From Plazaster borealis (taxonomy: Eukaryota; Echinodermata; Asteroidea; Forcipulatida; Labidiasteridae): a DNA stretch of 64,000 bases. Position 1 is the stretch's first letter, and each line of letters begins with the position of its first letter. Position numbers and translations under genes: made by a program. The notes under the pieces are model-generated. The model had not been told where the DNA came from. It saw only the letters and a list, made by a program, of their open reading frames with translations, and searched no databases. Positions 1 through 12,425 of this stretch are shown here, in pieces. Location of the stretch: the NCBI GenBank assembly GCA_021014325.1, contig CM037471.1:15389501-15453500 (forward strand), given 5' to 3'.

Positions 1-2078
1 GTTGAACAGGGCTAGTTTGGCTTTGGCGGTGGTTTGGGCAGCGGACTGTTGACATGTCGTTGACATGTTTGTTTATATCTGTGCATATACTGGGGTAATT
101 TGTGCGTGCTGGTTATTGATTTGTGTGTAAGCTTTCCCATCGGTTGGTCTATTTTGCCATATTGCAGCATGTCGCGAAAAGTTTCTCAAAATGCATTATA
201 CTATCCAAAGCTGCTGTACTTCTTACCAAGTCAGTTTTTATTGCCATTATTTATCGGAGTCATTACCAAACGTGTAAGATGCCTTTAACTTTCTATATTT
301 TTTTTTCACAAACTGCCAAGAGTTTTCAATGCCCTTAATTAATCTAATACTTTTGTATCATTGTTTTTTCTCCGTCCCTTTTTGTTCAGAGAGAGAGAGA
401 TGTTTCAGCGACTTTGATTGCTCTAGTAGAAGGTGTAGTGATACCGGTACATGCTGGTAGAGAACAAGTTGGAAAGACACGCCACCAGTGGCAAAATCTA
501 TACCATACGTATTAACAAAATAATTATCCTTTTAAGGTTTACTTCTTTACTTGAAATTTGTCGACTAACAATATTCTACGCATACCTTGAAATTATGAGG
601 TTTTAATAAAAACAGCAGTAGGAAAACTACAGTATTTTAAATTCTAAATTCTAAATTGAGTTTAGTAATTGGTGCTTTAACATGATGATATTTCGTTTAC
701 ATATAATTTCAAAAAGTAACAGAGTACTATTCTCTCTTTAACATGTTTTTATATTGTTGTTTTTCTTGTTTTTCTTGTTATGCTATTGGTTGCCGAAGAG
801 CTATTTTTTGATAGCCTCGCAAAGTAATATAAAGCATGTGGTATGCATGAATGTGAAATGGCCCTATCTTCTCAAAGGAAATAATGTTGCCTTTGGATTG
901 GCTTTTATAGCCCAAAGCGCCCAATTTGGAAGGCAACGTGTCCCTTACTTGATGCCACACATTTTCAAGGCCCTATCAGTGTGTGTAGTCTATTGTTTGT
1001 ATTCAAATTGCAGAGCCTAAGTGTGATTCATCCTAAAGTTCGAAGCAAATAGCCTACTGTTTATCCCTATTTTTCAAGTTTACAAATTTCCCTCAGAAGT
1101 CTCGCGCATATTGACAACGAGAAACAAATCGAACGAAGACTATATTTTTCTATGAAATCAAATCTTCTTTAATATATTCATACAACATTCTTGAAAATAA
1201 AAATACCTAAAGCAAGTTGCTATAAATTCATTTTAAGTTTTTGTATAATACCAATAATTTTTGTTCAAATTAAATTGAAACAAAATTAAAACTTGGGACG
1301 ACGATGCTTATTGTTAGAAACCCCATTTGCCAATCACGCCCGAATGTGTGCGTCTATCACATAGGTTTAATGACAACATGACCGTCAGTAAGTTGGGCAA
1401 CATTCATATTTTTTTACAAGTAACCGGAAACGGAGGTAAACTCTTATTCTCAGGTTGTCTTCGTTATTTTGTTGAATTGTTTTTACTTTCATATTGTTAA
1501 TCACTTAGTATTACATTCCCAGCAACATATATCATTTTCATAGCAATAAACTAATTCTTTAAACTTAAATAAATGACAAAACAAAATCCCGCCCACGTAA
1601 AACTCCATAATTATATGGTTGGGACCATGGTCCCGGAAGTTCAAATATGCGCGAGACTTACACGGTCTATTAAATTTAATTTGGAATAAACCAGAGTGCA
1701 GGCAACTTTCCTCGTTTAACTGTTTCATGATTAGAAAGGTATTTTGATGTGTGCGGAAGCCCCCCCCCCCCCAGCATGTCATGGCAGGTGCTGTTTACTG
1801 CAATAATTATGTGCTTACGGGGCACTTTTGAGTGCATATAATCCATTGGCCCAATTTCATAAAGCTGTTAACCGGTAAGCACATTTGATTACTACAGCAA
1901 AAAACAAATTGGTTTATAACCGATCGAAAAGATTTTACTGGGTGTGTGTGAGTTTGTACCCACATTCAAACTGGGGACCTATAACAAAAGAGGACAAAAG
2001 GGTCCCTGGTTCGGTAAAGGTCCCCAGTTGGAAAGTGTGTACAAAACCATTGGAAGCTGTTGCCAAAAAGTTACAGTT
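1..2078. other. Non-coding stretch, repeat fragments only
   Basis: I see no credible coding exon here. The stretch contains the 3' half of a palindromic repeat at about 170-289, ending in a TTAA-like edge; its fuller relative lies at 45,147-45,534. About 1,619-1,671 is a fragment of the inverted-repeat element found complete at 60,955-61,101, and 1,846-1,884 matches the end of the element at 57,630. A run of C at 1,760-1,773 is simple sequence. Open frames here are short and unlike any family I know. Confidence 0.6.
170..289 (+). repeat. Partial palindromic MITE, second TTAA family
   Basis: The stretch reading through gcattatactatccaaagc and the end accaaacgtgtaagatgcct match the 3' half of the longer repeat at 45,147-45,534. 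Only the right half is present, so this copy is 5'-truncated. Confidence 0.5.
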
Positions 2079-3075
2079 TAAACAATGATTTTTGAACACA
2101 CGGTTTTTTATGGTTTATAAACCATGATTTGTGAACACACGGCTTTTTATGGTTTATAAACCATGATTTTTGAACACTCGGTTTTTTATGGTTTATAAAC
2201 CATGATTTTTGAACACACGGTTTTTTATGGTTTATAAACCATGATTTTTGAACACACGGGTTTTTATGGTTTATAAACCATGATTTTTGAACACACGGGT
2301 TTTTATGGTTTATAAACCATGATTTTTGAACACACGGTTTTTTATGGTTTATCAACCATGATTTTTGAACACACGGTTTTTATGGTTTATAAACCATGAT
2401 TTGTAAACCATGTTTTGAAGGTGCTATAATTTTCATGGTTTATAAACCATGTTTTGATGGTGTTTAAATTTTCATGGTTTATAAACCATGTTTTGAAGGT
2501 GTTTAAATTTTCATGGTTTATAAACCATGATTTGTAAACCATGATGCCAGAAAATTCATGGTTTATAAACCATGTTTTGAAGGTGCTTAAAATTTCTTGG
2601 TTTATAAACCATATTTTGAAACGTGCTTAAAATTTCATGGTTTATAAACCATGTTTTTAAGGTGCTTAAAATTTCATGGTTTATAAACCATGTTTTTCAT
2701 GGTTTAAAAACCATGTTTTGAAGGTGTTTAAATTTTCATGGTTTATAAACCATGATTTGTAAATCATTATGCTAGAAAATTCATGGTTTATAAACCACGT
2801 TTTGAAGGTGCTTAAAATTTCTTGGTTTATAAACCATGTTTTGAAACGTGCTTAAAATTTCATGGTTTGTAAACCATGTTTTTAAGGTGCTTACAATTTC
2901 ATGGTTTACAAATCATGGTTTATAAACCATGTTTTGTGAGGCTTCAGTTTTACATGGTTTATAAACCATAATTTATAAGCTTTGATTGTATATTCATGGT
3001 ATGTAAACCACAAAAAAAATTGACACCATTTTCTATGGTTTACATCCAATTGTTACAAACCATGGTTAAAACATG
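2079..3075. repeat. Palindromic minisatellite (GGTTTATAAACC core)
   Basis: About 1 kb of tandem repeats, each carrying the palindrome catggtttataaaccatg or a close variant. The first block (to about 2,400) has a regular 39-bp period with the spacer atttttgaacacacgg. The second block has a more variable period of roughly 34-40 bp with the spacer ttttgaaggtgcttaaa. Some two dozen palindromic cores are visible. Because 39 is divisible by three, the minus strand shows a repetitive open frame, which I treat as an artefact of the array. Confidence 0.95.
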
Positions 3076-4699
3076 TCCAAAAAACGCTAAACAATTAATT
3101 GACAAACGGCGCCCCATACGTAACTGCCATAAATTATAAGGGTGTTTGTGTGTGTGTTGGGGGTATACCCACCCCCCCCCCCCCCACACACACACATTAC
3201 CCCGAGATTCACGCCCGTGAGGTCGTGACTGCTGATGAACTACGAGACTCGTGATGGAACTGGACATGTGACACCATCATGCCACAATGCAAGCGCAAGT
3301 ATAGTAGATCCAGCCCGCCCTTCTTGGTTTCTACTTAAGAAAAACTTTATGCTCATTTTGGATAAAAAGATAGTCTGTCCTTCCAAAAGTATTGTTTTCT
3401 CTTTGTTAGTAAACAGGCAACAATGCGAGGTGGGGAGGGGTACCATAATTGTCGATCGTATAGACCTTTATCACACTGCCACCATCTTGGTCATGTTCCT
3501 TGTATCCAATACCAGCAATGAATAATAACATTCATTGAACAGAAAGGAACCAGACCGTTAAGTTCTCCTTCCCTTCGGTTTGTTTACATTTGATTTGAAT
3601 GGGAGAAAATCAATTGCAAGACGGCCGCACCACGATACTGGTCTATTGGTCATCTTTTTCAATCAATTTCATTGCTAAGTGATTTTGGGAAAAAACATTG
3701 ATTTCCATCCTCTTTCAATATGCACACCATCCAACAAAGATGTGAATACTTCACAAATTCGATGATCACGTTTTGTTAGGGATTCTGTGTAGGCCTACGT
3801 CGTATGTGATTAGTTAAATCAAAGCCATCAAAATACGAAATGATGATATCAGTGTCTTCAGATTTTATAACAGACGAAAAAAATCACCAAAGGAATAACT
3901 CGTATAATTCTATAAAGTGATCTCTCAGACTAACACTAATTATTATTTTATTATTCAAACATTACAATCCTGGCTTTGACTTGTAGGTAGGAATGGGAGG
4001 AAAATGCGCGATGGACAATCAAAGGTTTTATTTGGTAAGATTTGAACAAGTTCTTGCATTTCTTATTGAAACAAGAACATTATTTTAAATCATGGTTTCA
4101 ACGGGAACATATGGATTTTTATTTTTAAATATGTTGTTGCCGTTAGTTCTGTTTCCTTAAAAAAAAAACATCGCTGACATTCGCTCGTCCTCACCGAATT
4201 GCCAGCAAAGCTATAGTGAATAGCGCCCTCTTTAGTTGTACTTTGCACACTGTTTACGTTCGGAGTTCCCCTTCTAGTTATGACGACTGTTACAAATGTT
4301 GTTGAACTTGAAGACAGCTTTTTTCACGATGTTCTTTGTTTAAGTAGACGTTTAGAGGTTTATCAAGGACAGGATTGGCCTTCAATAATTACAGAGACGT
4401 AAAAGATTTATACGCAAGAAGTGGAATAAGAGGTACGCACACTAAAAATTGTCAATCCAGTGTAAATAATATGTAAACTACGTCCACATCATAGTACATG
4501 ATGATGATGTACATGTACATGTAATGTAGCTTAAGTTAATGTGTTTTAGCAGGCCAGGTAAGTACTAAATGGCGATGTTCCGTTCCAACTTGACAATCAG
4601 TTGGGGCGCCCACAACTATAGTTGGGATCGCCCATAGAGCTCTACTACAAAGCGATAACCTTGATCGAGTTTTTATTCAAAGCAATTTTGTATTCCATA
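3076..4699. other. Non-coding stretch before the transposon
   Basis: No credible gene. At 3,144-3,196 a TG-rich run followed by a C-tract and a CA run can fold back on itself. At about 4,585-4,640 lies a short palindromic repeat (core caactatagttggg) that recurs at 14,180-14,280. The rest is AT-rich single-copy-looking sequence. Confidence 0.55.
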
Positions 4700-4706
4700 G
4701 TTAAAG

Positions 4707-4741
4707 CATGGAGGAGGAAGGAAATACATGGAGTTCGAACG
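4707..4741 (+). repeat. Left terminal inverted repeat of the transposon
   Basis: 35 bp beginning catggaggaggaagg. It pairs with the right end over its whole length apart from one extra GGA triplet. It is preceded directly by the GTTAAAG duplication. Confidence 0.92.
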
Positions 4742-4772
4742 AGCCCTACATCAAAAGGGTAACCCAGGCTGC

Positions 4773-4784
4773 CGCGGTCGTAAA
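4773..4784 (+). repeat. Subterminal 12-bp repeat (left copy)
   Basis: cgcggtcgtaaa occurs 66 bp inside the left end and again, in direct orientation, at 12,323-12,334, about 120 bp inside the right end. P-type transposases bind internal sites rather than the tips, so this is a candidate binding site. The match is exact, but the role is inferred. Confidence 0.4.
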
Positions 4785-4934
4785 AACAGTGGTCGGTAAA
4801 CATCCACTGGCACTTTCGGTAATCTAATTAGCGCGGTCGAGCTAGCCCACAAGACGATGTCTGAGACGATGACGTAATGTCCTGCGAATCGCGCGTGCGC
4901 GCAACGCTTGTTGTTGCGTGGCTCTTGCAACAAA

Positions 4935-7377
4935 ATGGCGTCGTATGGAAAAGAAGACTTCGTGACTGGGTCAGATTTGAGCGATTTTAGTGATTTTTCT
5001 GAAGAAGATCTGAACCCAAATGAACATGATGAATTGCAAGATGGTGGTGACAATTCAGAAGATGATGACCGCCAGTATTGCGTGTGTGGAAAGCCATCAA
5101 CAACGGAGATGATCTTGTGTGGCGGCGAGTTGACGACGAAGTGCACGGTCATCTGGTGGCATTACGAATGTGCCGGATTTCATGCCGACACAATTCCGAA
5201 AATTCTTGGGTTTGTGAATGTTGTCGCCCAGCATCATCGTCTGGATCAAGTGGTTCTACAGGTATATTTGTTTTTATTTTGTTCCTTTCCAAAATGATCT
5301 TTAAACACATTTTATTTAAAGGATATTATTAGTCTGGCTTTTTAAAAACTGTTGACATTTTGTGGACATACTTAATGCGGCAAACTGGATTTGTTGTGAA
5401 TTTTGTAAAATATTTTGTGCAATTAGCATTAGGTTTTAGGCCCCTAGTTAAATAAAATTAAGATATTTAAATCAAATCGGCTGAAGCATGACAAGAAGGA
5501 AAACAAGGTTTTCCTTCAACCCATGAACAGCACATATTTTTTAACAGTATTTTCCTTCCAATTTTGCAAAAATAAAATCTCAACAAAGTTTTGTTAGTAT
5601 TTATTTAAAGGTTTCCTCCATGCATGCCCCTGTTTCTGTTATGAGTTCATAATGCCTTGACTGCATAATTGGTCATGAGAAATGCAACCATGATGCCATC
5701 ATGAAACTTTAATACCCCCAGAAAATTAGAAGTCGCATAATCGCTTTTCCATAAAATCAAGTGGTAGTAGGCCTATCCAAAGTTCAGAAATTTTCACATT
5801 TTAATCCAGGTATTTAAACAATTTTTTTAGCAGTGTTCCCATCTTCAACCACAACGACCCATGCAACAACCGACCCAGTAAATGATGGTACAGACCAAAA
5901 CAAGCCCCAGCCCCAGAAGAAAACGGCTAAGTCAACCACTAAGAAGAACTCTGCAAGATCAAAAGGAACAACAAAGAAGACCGTCAAGACAGGTAAGATA
6001 AGAAACATAAATACATTGTACTTTATTAATCAAGACAAATGAATGTGTGACTTATTGACAGGCAACAATTTAATTCCTCCTTTTATATAACAGTTTTTAA
6101 TTTAATTGTGTATTAATATATCTCAAGCCAATTATATAACCATGACCCACAGTTTTCTGCGATATGCATCCTTTTTTTTTTCTCTCACAATGATTTAGAA
6201 TTTGAAATTTAATATTACAATGTACAATGTATCCATGAAGAGTGTCCCTTTTTGTATTTTCAGAGGTTTACTGCTGAGAGTCATAACTTTCAAAAATCCT
6301 TTCATTTAGATAAAGCTCATTTGTTTATAACTATTTTTCTCCTTTTTCTTTATTTTTTTCAGAAATAAAACGCCCTACCGCCAAATTTGTGAAGAAGGAT
6401 GCCTGCCAGAAAGCAACAGGATACTTTCGACAGAGTTTTGCACGGATGAAGGAACACCCCATATTACTTGGCAGCTACCTCGCAATCAGCATGATGGAGT
6501 TGGTCACGAGACTGATCATGTTAACTGAGGAGGGAATCGCAACAATTTAATGACTTTTGCGTGCTTTGGAACAGTTAGTGCCCTTTGGCTCATTGTCTCA
6601 GCAGGTGACTCCAAAAACCTCCGACCAGAAGGAAATGAAATGGTGTGGAGAGCATTTCATAAGTATAAACTTAGTAGTCAAAATAAATGGAATGAGTTTT
6701 TAACCTCTTTGAATTTTAACGACAATGGACAACATGTGCTCATGGTTTATCAGTATTTGTTACAGTCTGTTTTACACCTTATTATGCATGACAGAAATGC
6801 TACTGATATGCCAGAAACAAATAAAGAATCGGAAATTAAACCTATATCAAAGGATGAAGAACAGGTTCTCCGCTATGTGGCAGGCTACATTCCTTACTCA
6901 TTAAACAAACGGTATAACAAACTTAAAAATGCAACAGCTGTAATTTTTTGTAAATTTTTGCGAACATGGCAAGTGTGTTCGTCTAATACAGCCAAGACCT
7001 TTTTAGAGTACACCAATGAATGGATTGACGTTCAAAACAGAGGGGGGTTGTTTCATGTGTCTGATACGGTATATTTACTTTTTCGTACTATGGAAAGTGT
7101 GACAAGGGCCTTTTTAACAACAGACAATTTGGATAAATTCCCTGGAGTCGATGTACAAAGCATTTTAATTGATAGGATAATTACAAATACTCGAGTTCAA
7201 AACTACTGGTGCACTTTGACACAAGGCAAAATAACGGGAAGTAACTCAACAAAACTGCTTGATTTGACCATAAAGAAGTGGGTAAAAATTAGAACGAAAG
7301 CCTTTGTAAATGTGTATTTAAATCTAAAGAAGGCAACAGGTGGAAATGTTTCCAAAAAGCGAAAAGGCACTCCGTAA
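4935..7377 (+). pseudogene. Transposon-borne PHD-finger protein gene, frameshifted
   Basis: Proposed exons are 4,935-5,261, 5,831-5,992 and 6,363-7,377, with consistent phase-1 junctions: acag/gtatat, ttttttag/cagtg, gacag/gtaaga and tttcag/aaata. The start is ATG in the context caaaATGG. The protein opens with an acidic, Ser/Asp-rich tail of about 50 residues. It then has a PHD finger (YCVC, EMILC, C, WWHYEC, WVCECC) whose spacing resembles the ING family, which reads methylated histone H3. The second exon is a Thr/Lys-rich linker. The long last exon (readable 6,550-7,377) includes RYVAGYIPYSLNKRY and NRGGLFHVSDTVYLLFRTME, which resemble uncharacterised proteins I associate with cnidarian and echinoderm genomes. 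One base appears missing near 5,195, before WVCEC. A second shift lies at about 6,525-6,550, just before the stop TAA at 6,548. These make the copy a probable pseudogene unless they are assembly errors. AATAAA at 7,462 could be its polyadenylation signal. The function within the element is unknown; chromatin targeting is only a guess. Confidence 0.75.
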
Positions 7378-7461
7378 AGATCTACAAAAGGAATGAATTA
7401 CTTTACATTAAGGTCATTTTACTTCATTCTATTTCAATGTGACCTGTTCCCAAAAATTGAG

Positions 7462-7467
7462 AATAAA
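7462..7467 (+). terminator. Polyadenylation signal AATAAA
   Basis: Canonical hexamer 85 bp after the stop of the PHD-finger gene and before the convergent transposase gene. Confidence 0.45.
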
Positions 7468-7898
7468 GTCCCAAAACAATGTGAGCAGGTATGGCTTTAC
7501 AAATTCAATTAACAAATGCAGTTTTCATCTGGATGACAATTCAACATGGTGGAAGCTGCCTAGAGTTTTGTTGCGAACCACAGGAAATGTATTTAACTAA
7601 TTATAATGTGTACTTTAATAATTAATTGTTCATTATCATGGTCATTCTTGTTCTTGATGAAGACCAATAAAAAGCTTTCATCTTCGTTCTCAGAAACAGA
7701 ACATTGTTGTCATGATGTACTTTTTCGCAAAGCGTCACACAACTATCAATTGATATTGACATTCTTTCTGAAATCTTTTTTATATTTTAAATCAGTTAGA
7801 CATTTATAATAGATACACATTTACAGTATCTGGATTCTATGCTGTATTACTCAATTGTTATGAATACACCTGTGAGTGCATCTGAAGCATGATGCTCA

Positions 7899-10800
7899 TT
7901 ATTTTCGACGAGGTAGAGGTGTATCATCAAGAAGAGCAACATCATCTCCCTGCCTATCCTGCAATCTACAGTTTCCTCGTTTGGAAGACTTTACACAGTT
8001 AGAAGCTACCTGAAAGGCGAGCATGTTGTGGCCGAATTGTTCGACTGTTGGGTTTTCATTGCACCCCCCTGCGCGCCTGCTTACTGAAGTATTCCTCCAA
8101 GGGGTCCTGGTTGAACTTTTCGCTGAGTAAATAGGTCACGCCAGGAGTTGAAGCAAAACCTTTGCCAATTCAACGAACGAGTGCACTGGGAAAATAGGAA
8201 AAAATTAAATAAATCCCTTATTGTCACTTGTATTGAGGTGGATACAGGCAGTAGCATCTTACCAAGGCACTGCCAACACTTTTTCTATAAGGATTCTCCT
8301 TTCTTTAAGGACTTGCCTTTGAACATTGGGAACAAAAGAATTTGTTAAATTATGTGCAAACATTTCCCAGCTCTGGAACAGGAAGTATAGGAATGACAAA
8401 TTATGATGATATGTACATGTACCTGTGATATTGATGCCTTCTATGGTTTCTCGGCTCAAAAGCATCTTCTTCTTGACAGGTTTGTCCACATCTTGTGCTT
8501 GAACTTCAGCATCCCATTCCTTGAAGAAGCCGAGGAAGTCTTTCAACAGCCACTAAAAATGGTTTAAAATAAGGTTTCCCAAATTTCAGATTCAGTCTCC
8601 TGATGGTCAGGACTAGAGTAGGCTAGTCGAAATAGGGCGGATCCAGGAATTTTCGCAGGGGGGGGACGCTTTTATTTGTATTTATATCTGATAATAATGG
8701 TTTAAAAAAATGGTTTAAACAAAAACATATTTTTGTTGGAGGAAGGGGGGTGCTTGCCCATTGGCGACAGTGCTACTCAAAATCTGGATATAACAAAGTA
8801 CATGTAAAAAAGAAAGAAAATTCTTTATATTGAACATTTAAAGATGTATGTTTCAACTATTCAAAAACAAAAAATTCAACCATCCAATGAGTTGTAAATA
8901 AGGGAGACTTACCAAGATAGGTTGGGGGGGGGGGAGATGATGAACAATATCAAACTGCCAAACGATTTATCAAAACACTCTTACCTGTGCGGCCAAGTAT
9001 ACACGCATTCTCAACGCTGGGGTAAGATGTAGATGTTCATGGGTGATTCTGTGAAGTCGTCGCAAACCAACTGACTGCCGGTCGAGGCCAGCATCCCACT
9101 CATATAGCTGAAGGATGTGCGTCCAAGAGATGGTCTGTTTGTTGAACTGCGGACGAATATTAAGGGAAAGCATTATTTATACATGTACTGTAATTAAATA
9201 CACTGAAAAGGAACTGTCAGTCCATTTTTAGAGCACCATCCAAAAAGAATAACTAAAACCAGACTATATGTAATTTTTTTATCCTTTTTTTTTATAAAGC
9301 AAAATTTAAAGCACCATCACCAGACCTCAGTGCAATATTTTTTGTTGTTAAACCATGCGATGAATATTGTAGAGTGCAACAAGAACAAGTGATCAAATTA
9401 TAAAAACCAAATAGAAATGCACAAACTATATAGAATGCTTGTAAAAGTTATAAACATAATTTGCCAATGTTGACTTACGATCATTGCCTTGGTCTTATTG
9501 TGATAGCCTGAATTCTCCAAGTTATTGCGGGTGGTTTTGACGAGATGAGGAACATCACATATGAAGTAAACGCTCCTGGATCTGGTTGGGTCATGTGGGC
9601 TGGTACAACAGTGAAGTGGCTTATCATTTTTAGTAACCTCGTCTTCTTCATGGACGCGATAGAATTTCCTATTCGCGGATGCCCCATCGGCGTGAGCTCG
9701 CACTGTGAAGCCAGCAACTTCTAGGAAGAAAACTGCCTCCCACATCAAAGGATAAAGCTGGTCACATGTGACTCCAACAGTTGGGTAGTAGGCAATTGCA
9801 GCATGAAGATTGCTGAATATTCCCGACCATTAACACAAGGACATGTGTTGCTGTTGGCTGCTTCGCCTCTACAGCGCCGCTCAAAGTCGCAGACTTCATT
9901 GGCGATGCTGCCTACATCGGTAAATCCAACAACCTTGCCTGACCTCACAGAAAAAACAAGCCCTGACTTTATCTTCATCTCATCGAAGAGAAGAGAGCGT
10001 TTTTTCGTGCGGACATGTTAATATGTTGTGGTCCGCCACCACTCGTTCAAGCATTGCTGCACTGAAACCAGTGGTGGGATCTGCAAAGTGCGTGTACGGA
10101 TGGAGAGTGGATGGATGGGGTAGCCTGATAAAATTGGATTGCCGCATAAGGTTGTACGCTGAAGCTGATTTACTCTGAAGGGCAATGCACCATCGGATGA
10201 TGGCAGGATGCCAGCGCATCTGTTTGCCCTTCAGAGTAGACTCTCTGCTGATCCCACAGAAGGCATGCAGGGGTCCTTTCAAGGATGTTGCTGACTTCAT
10301 CATTGGCTTCAATCATCGCTGACTTTAGCTCTTCATGTTGCAGACCATCAACAACAACACTTTCCCGTTTAACCATAGAGGACACTTTCTCTTGAAGGAA
10401 GACTCCTCTCCGCTTTAAACTTCTTCTTTCTGTCTGCAGAAGTGTCACCTTCTCCTGCAGCTGTGAAGCTGTGAGGCACTTATTTGGGACTGAGGAAGAA
10501 GGAGAAACATTAGGATTTACCCTTGTCCGCTGCTTACTTATTTTAGCCATCAGATCACTGCGATGAACTCTACAAATCGGACATCGGCCTTCAGTTTGAA
10601 GGAGAAGCTTGCACTTGATATGGCGGATCGTGCCATCCAAGTAGAGATCATGTTTTGTAATGAAGACTGGAATCTGACCCTTCTCTCCTCTCTCAGACTC
10701 CACCAACTCATCAAAATCTTCATTACCAATGCAGATGAACGACGTGACAATTTTTTGAAGAATGTGTGCCACATCTTCAGATCCCAGCTTTTCCGGCACA

Positions 10801-11324
10801 TCACACCAAATTGAACTCTTTCCACCTTCCTGCATGACATCACGCACAACAACTTGCCAAGTACTATCTTCAAAAATAGTAAAGTAAAGCTCTGGGCGCC
10901 TTGTCTGCACACTCATTCTTATTACTTGTAGACAACCAGATCCACGCCAGGTGACAAGCCCACAACCTTTTGCATAATCTTCCCACGTCGCCAATTTACT
11001 TGCTGGGATGCCCATATCGCTCTCATTGCCCTTACACTTTACACAGACTCCCTCAAGAAATGTAACAACATCAATGTTACAAGAGGCCTTCATCTTCCTC
11101 CTCTTCACCTTTACCCACCATCTCTTTAGCTTCCCCTCACACAGCTTACACACGAATGGTGGATGCACATCCTGCAAATCGTCTTCTACATTGATGGCAA
11201 ATGCAGCCTCAATATGAGATGACAGACTTTCCTTTATGATGGGTCGACGATAGCCTTCCTCAATAGCCCTGTCCACTCCACATAGTCTGCAGATATGTCT
11301 CAGGCAGTCACCATGGTTCTGCAT
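7899..11324 (-). pseudogene. P-superfamily transposase (KIKSGLVF/THAP9-like), frameshifted
   Basis: Exons on the minus strand: 11,324-9,479, 9,146-8,985, 8,552-8,423 and 8,185-7,899 (stop TAA). All junctions have good splice sites (atc/gtaagt, ccgcag/ttc, cacag/gtaaga, tttttag/tgg, cacag/gtacat, tcccag/tgc). Residues after the start include CRLCG and, later, HPPFVCKLC and CPICRVHRSDL, a cysteine-rich N-terminus in place of a THAP domain. A coiled-coil-like Gln/Glu stretch follows. P-type hallmarks come next: RWHPAIIRWCIAL, LPHPSTLHPY, LLFDEMKIKSGLVF with the first catalytic Asp, HADGASANRKFYRVH, YFICDVPHLVKTTRNNL, RETIEGINIT/VHSFVELAKVLL, YLLSEKFNQDPLEEYF and a C-terminus ending DTPLPRRK. I infer frameshifts near 10,230, 10,003, 9,866, 9,819, 8,145 and 8,066; several fall in A or G runs. 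The block normally between LAAQ and the FLGFF segment is missing, perhaps deleted. An in-frame TAA lies upstream of the start, beside a possible 5'-UTR acceptor (gttgacag). The family assignment is firm; activity of this copy is unlikely. Confidence 0.82.
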
Positions 11325-12322
11325 TTTGCATTAATTCCTGTCAACATGAACAATGTATATGTGATTACTATTTGTTCAAGCATGGAAGAAGGAAATTTTT
11401 CTAATACTTTTATATTTTTTCTTTTAAAATTACATTTAACAATTCAGCCCAACACAGGCCTTAAAAGGCCACTCAAGGCGAGGTCGAGGGCTACAAGAAC
11501 TTGGAATAAAAAACACAACAAGGGGAGAGAAGGTTTTTTTCTGTTGACATTCCTCTTAGTCTTAAACATGTTAAACAGGCCAAGATTGTACGATGATGGA
11601 AAACAAGATGCAGGTAGTGAGTTCCAAAGCGATTGATTTGTTTTATTTTATTTATTTATTTTCTTTAGAGGGGAACTAGGCCTAAGTAAAACATATTTTT
11701 GTTCATTCATATCGTAAATCATGGTTCATGTTTCAAAAATCAACTGTCTTTACTAACGTTCATGACGTTAGTATTGTAAAAAAGCCCCATTTTATTCAGT
11801 TTTTTCAATGCCTAAATTTGACCAACTATTTCCTAAAAGACGCTTTAAGTTTTCCATAAACCATTCTCTGTGGCAAATCCAGCTGAAAAATCACGATTTT
11901 CTTTTCAAAGTGCAATTTTAAATCGTCCACAAAAAAAATCTGGAACACTCTGGTCAGCTAAAACACATACACGAATGGACGTGGAAATTTCTAAACTCGA
12001 CAACCCTCGCCTTTCTGAGCACTGCCGATCACTGGAAAACCACTAAAATCATAAAAAACATATATCATATTTATTCTTAATTATTAGTCCTTCATCTGAC
12101 AGAAGATTCCATATCTTACCTTTTTAACAGGGAAGATTGGAAATTACTAGACGGATCGAACGGAATAAAGCACACACAGCTGGTACAGCTATAGGGGTAC
12201 TGCGCATGCGTTATGTATTTGTCCGTTCGTAGTAGCTTCTCAGCACTCTTTTGTGTGCGAACTTTTCTTTGCTCCAGTAAGGGTCATTTTCGGCAGCTAG
12301 GGCTGTGCACACAGGATGTTAT

Positions 12323-12334
12323 CGCGGTCGTAAA
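12323..12334 (+). repeat. Subterminal 12-bp repeat (right copy)
   Basis: Second exact copy of cgcggtcgtaaa, in direct orientation relative to the left copy at 4,773-4,784. Confidence 0.4.
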
Positions 12335-12425
12335 TCTGTCGCGCGGCAGGAGGTCTCCATGCCTTTTCCACTGGTCAGCTAAGTCGCTAATTGGCTTGTA
12401 AATACCCCACGGGGGTTTAGCGGGC

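Noticed and set aside
2071..2355. 94-residue minus-strand frame with a 13-residue repeat (INHKKPCVQKSWF type)
   Set aside because: It follows exactly from a 39-bp DNA satellite unit. There is no start context or exon structure, and the array continues out of frame beyond it.
8259..8383. Possible extra transposase exon (SWEMFAHNL to AVPW) with good splice sites
   Set aside because: The flanking exons join perfectly without it (GINIT to VHSFVEL, phase 1), and including it creates a stop in that phase.
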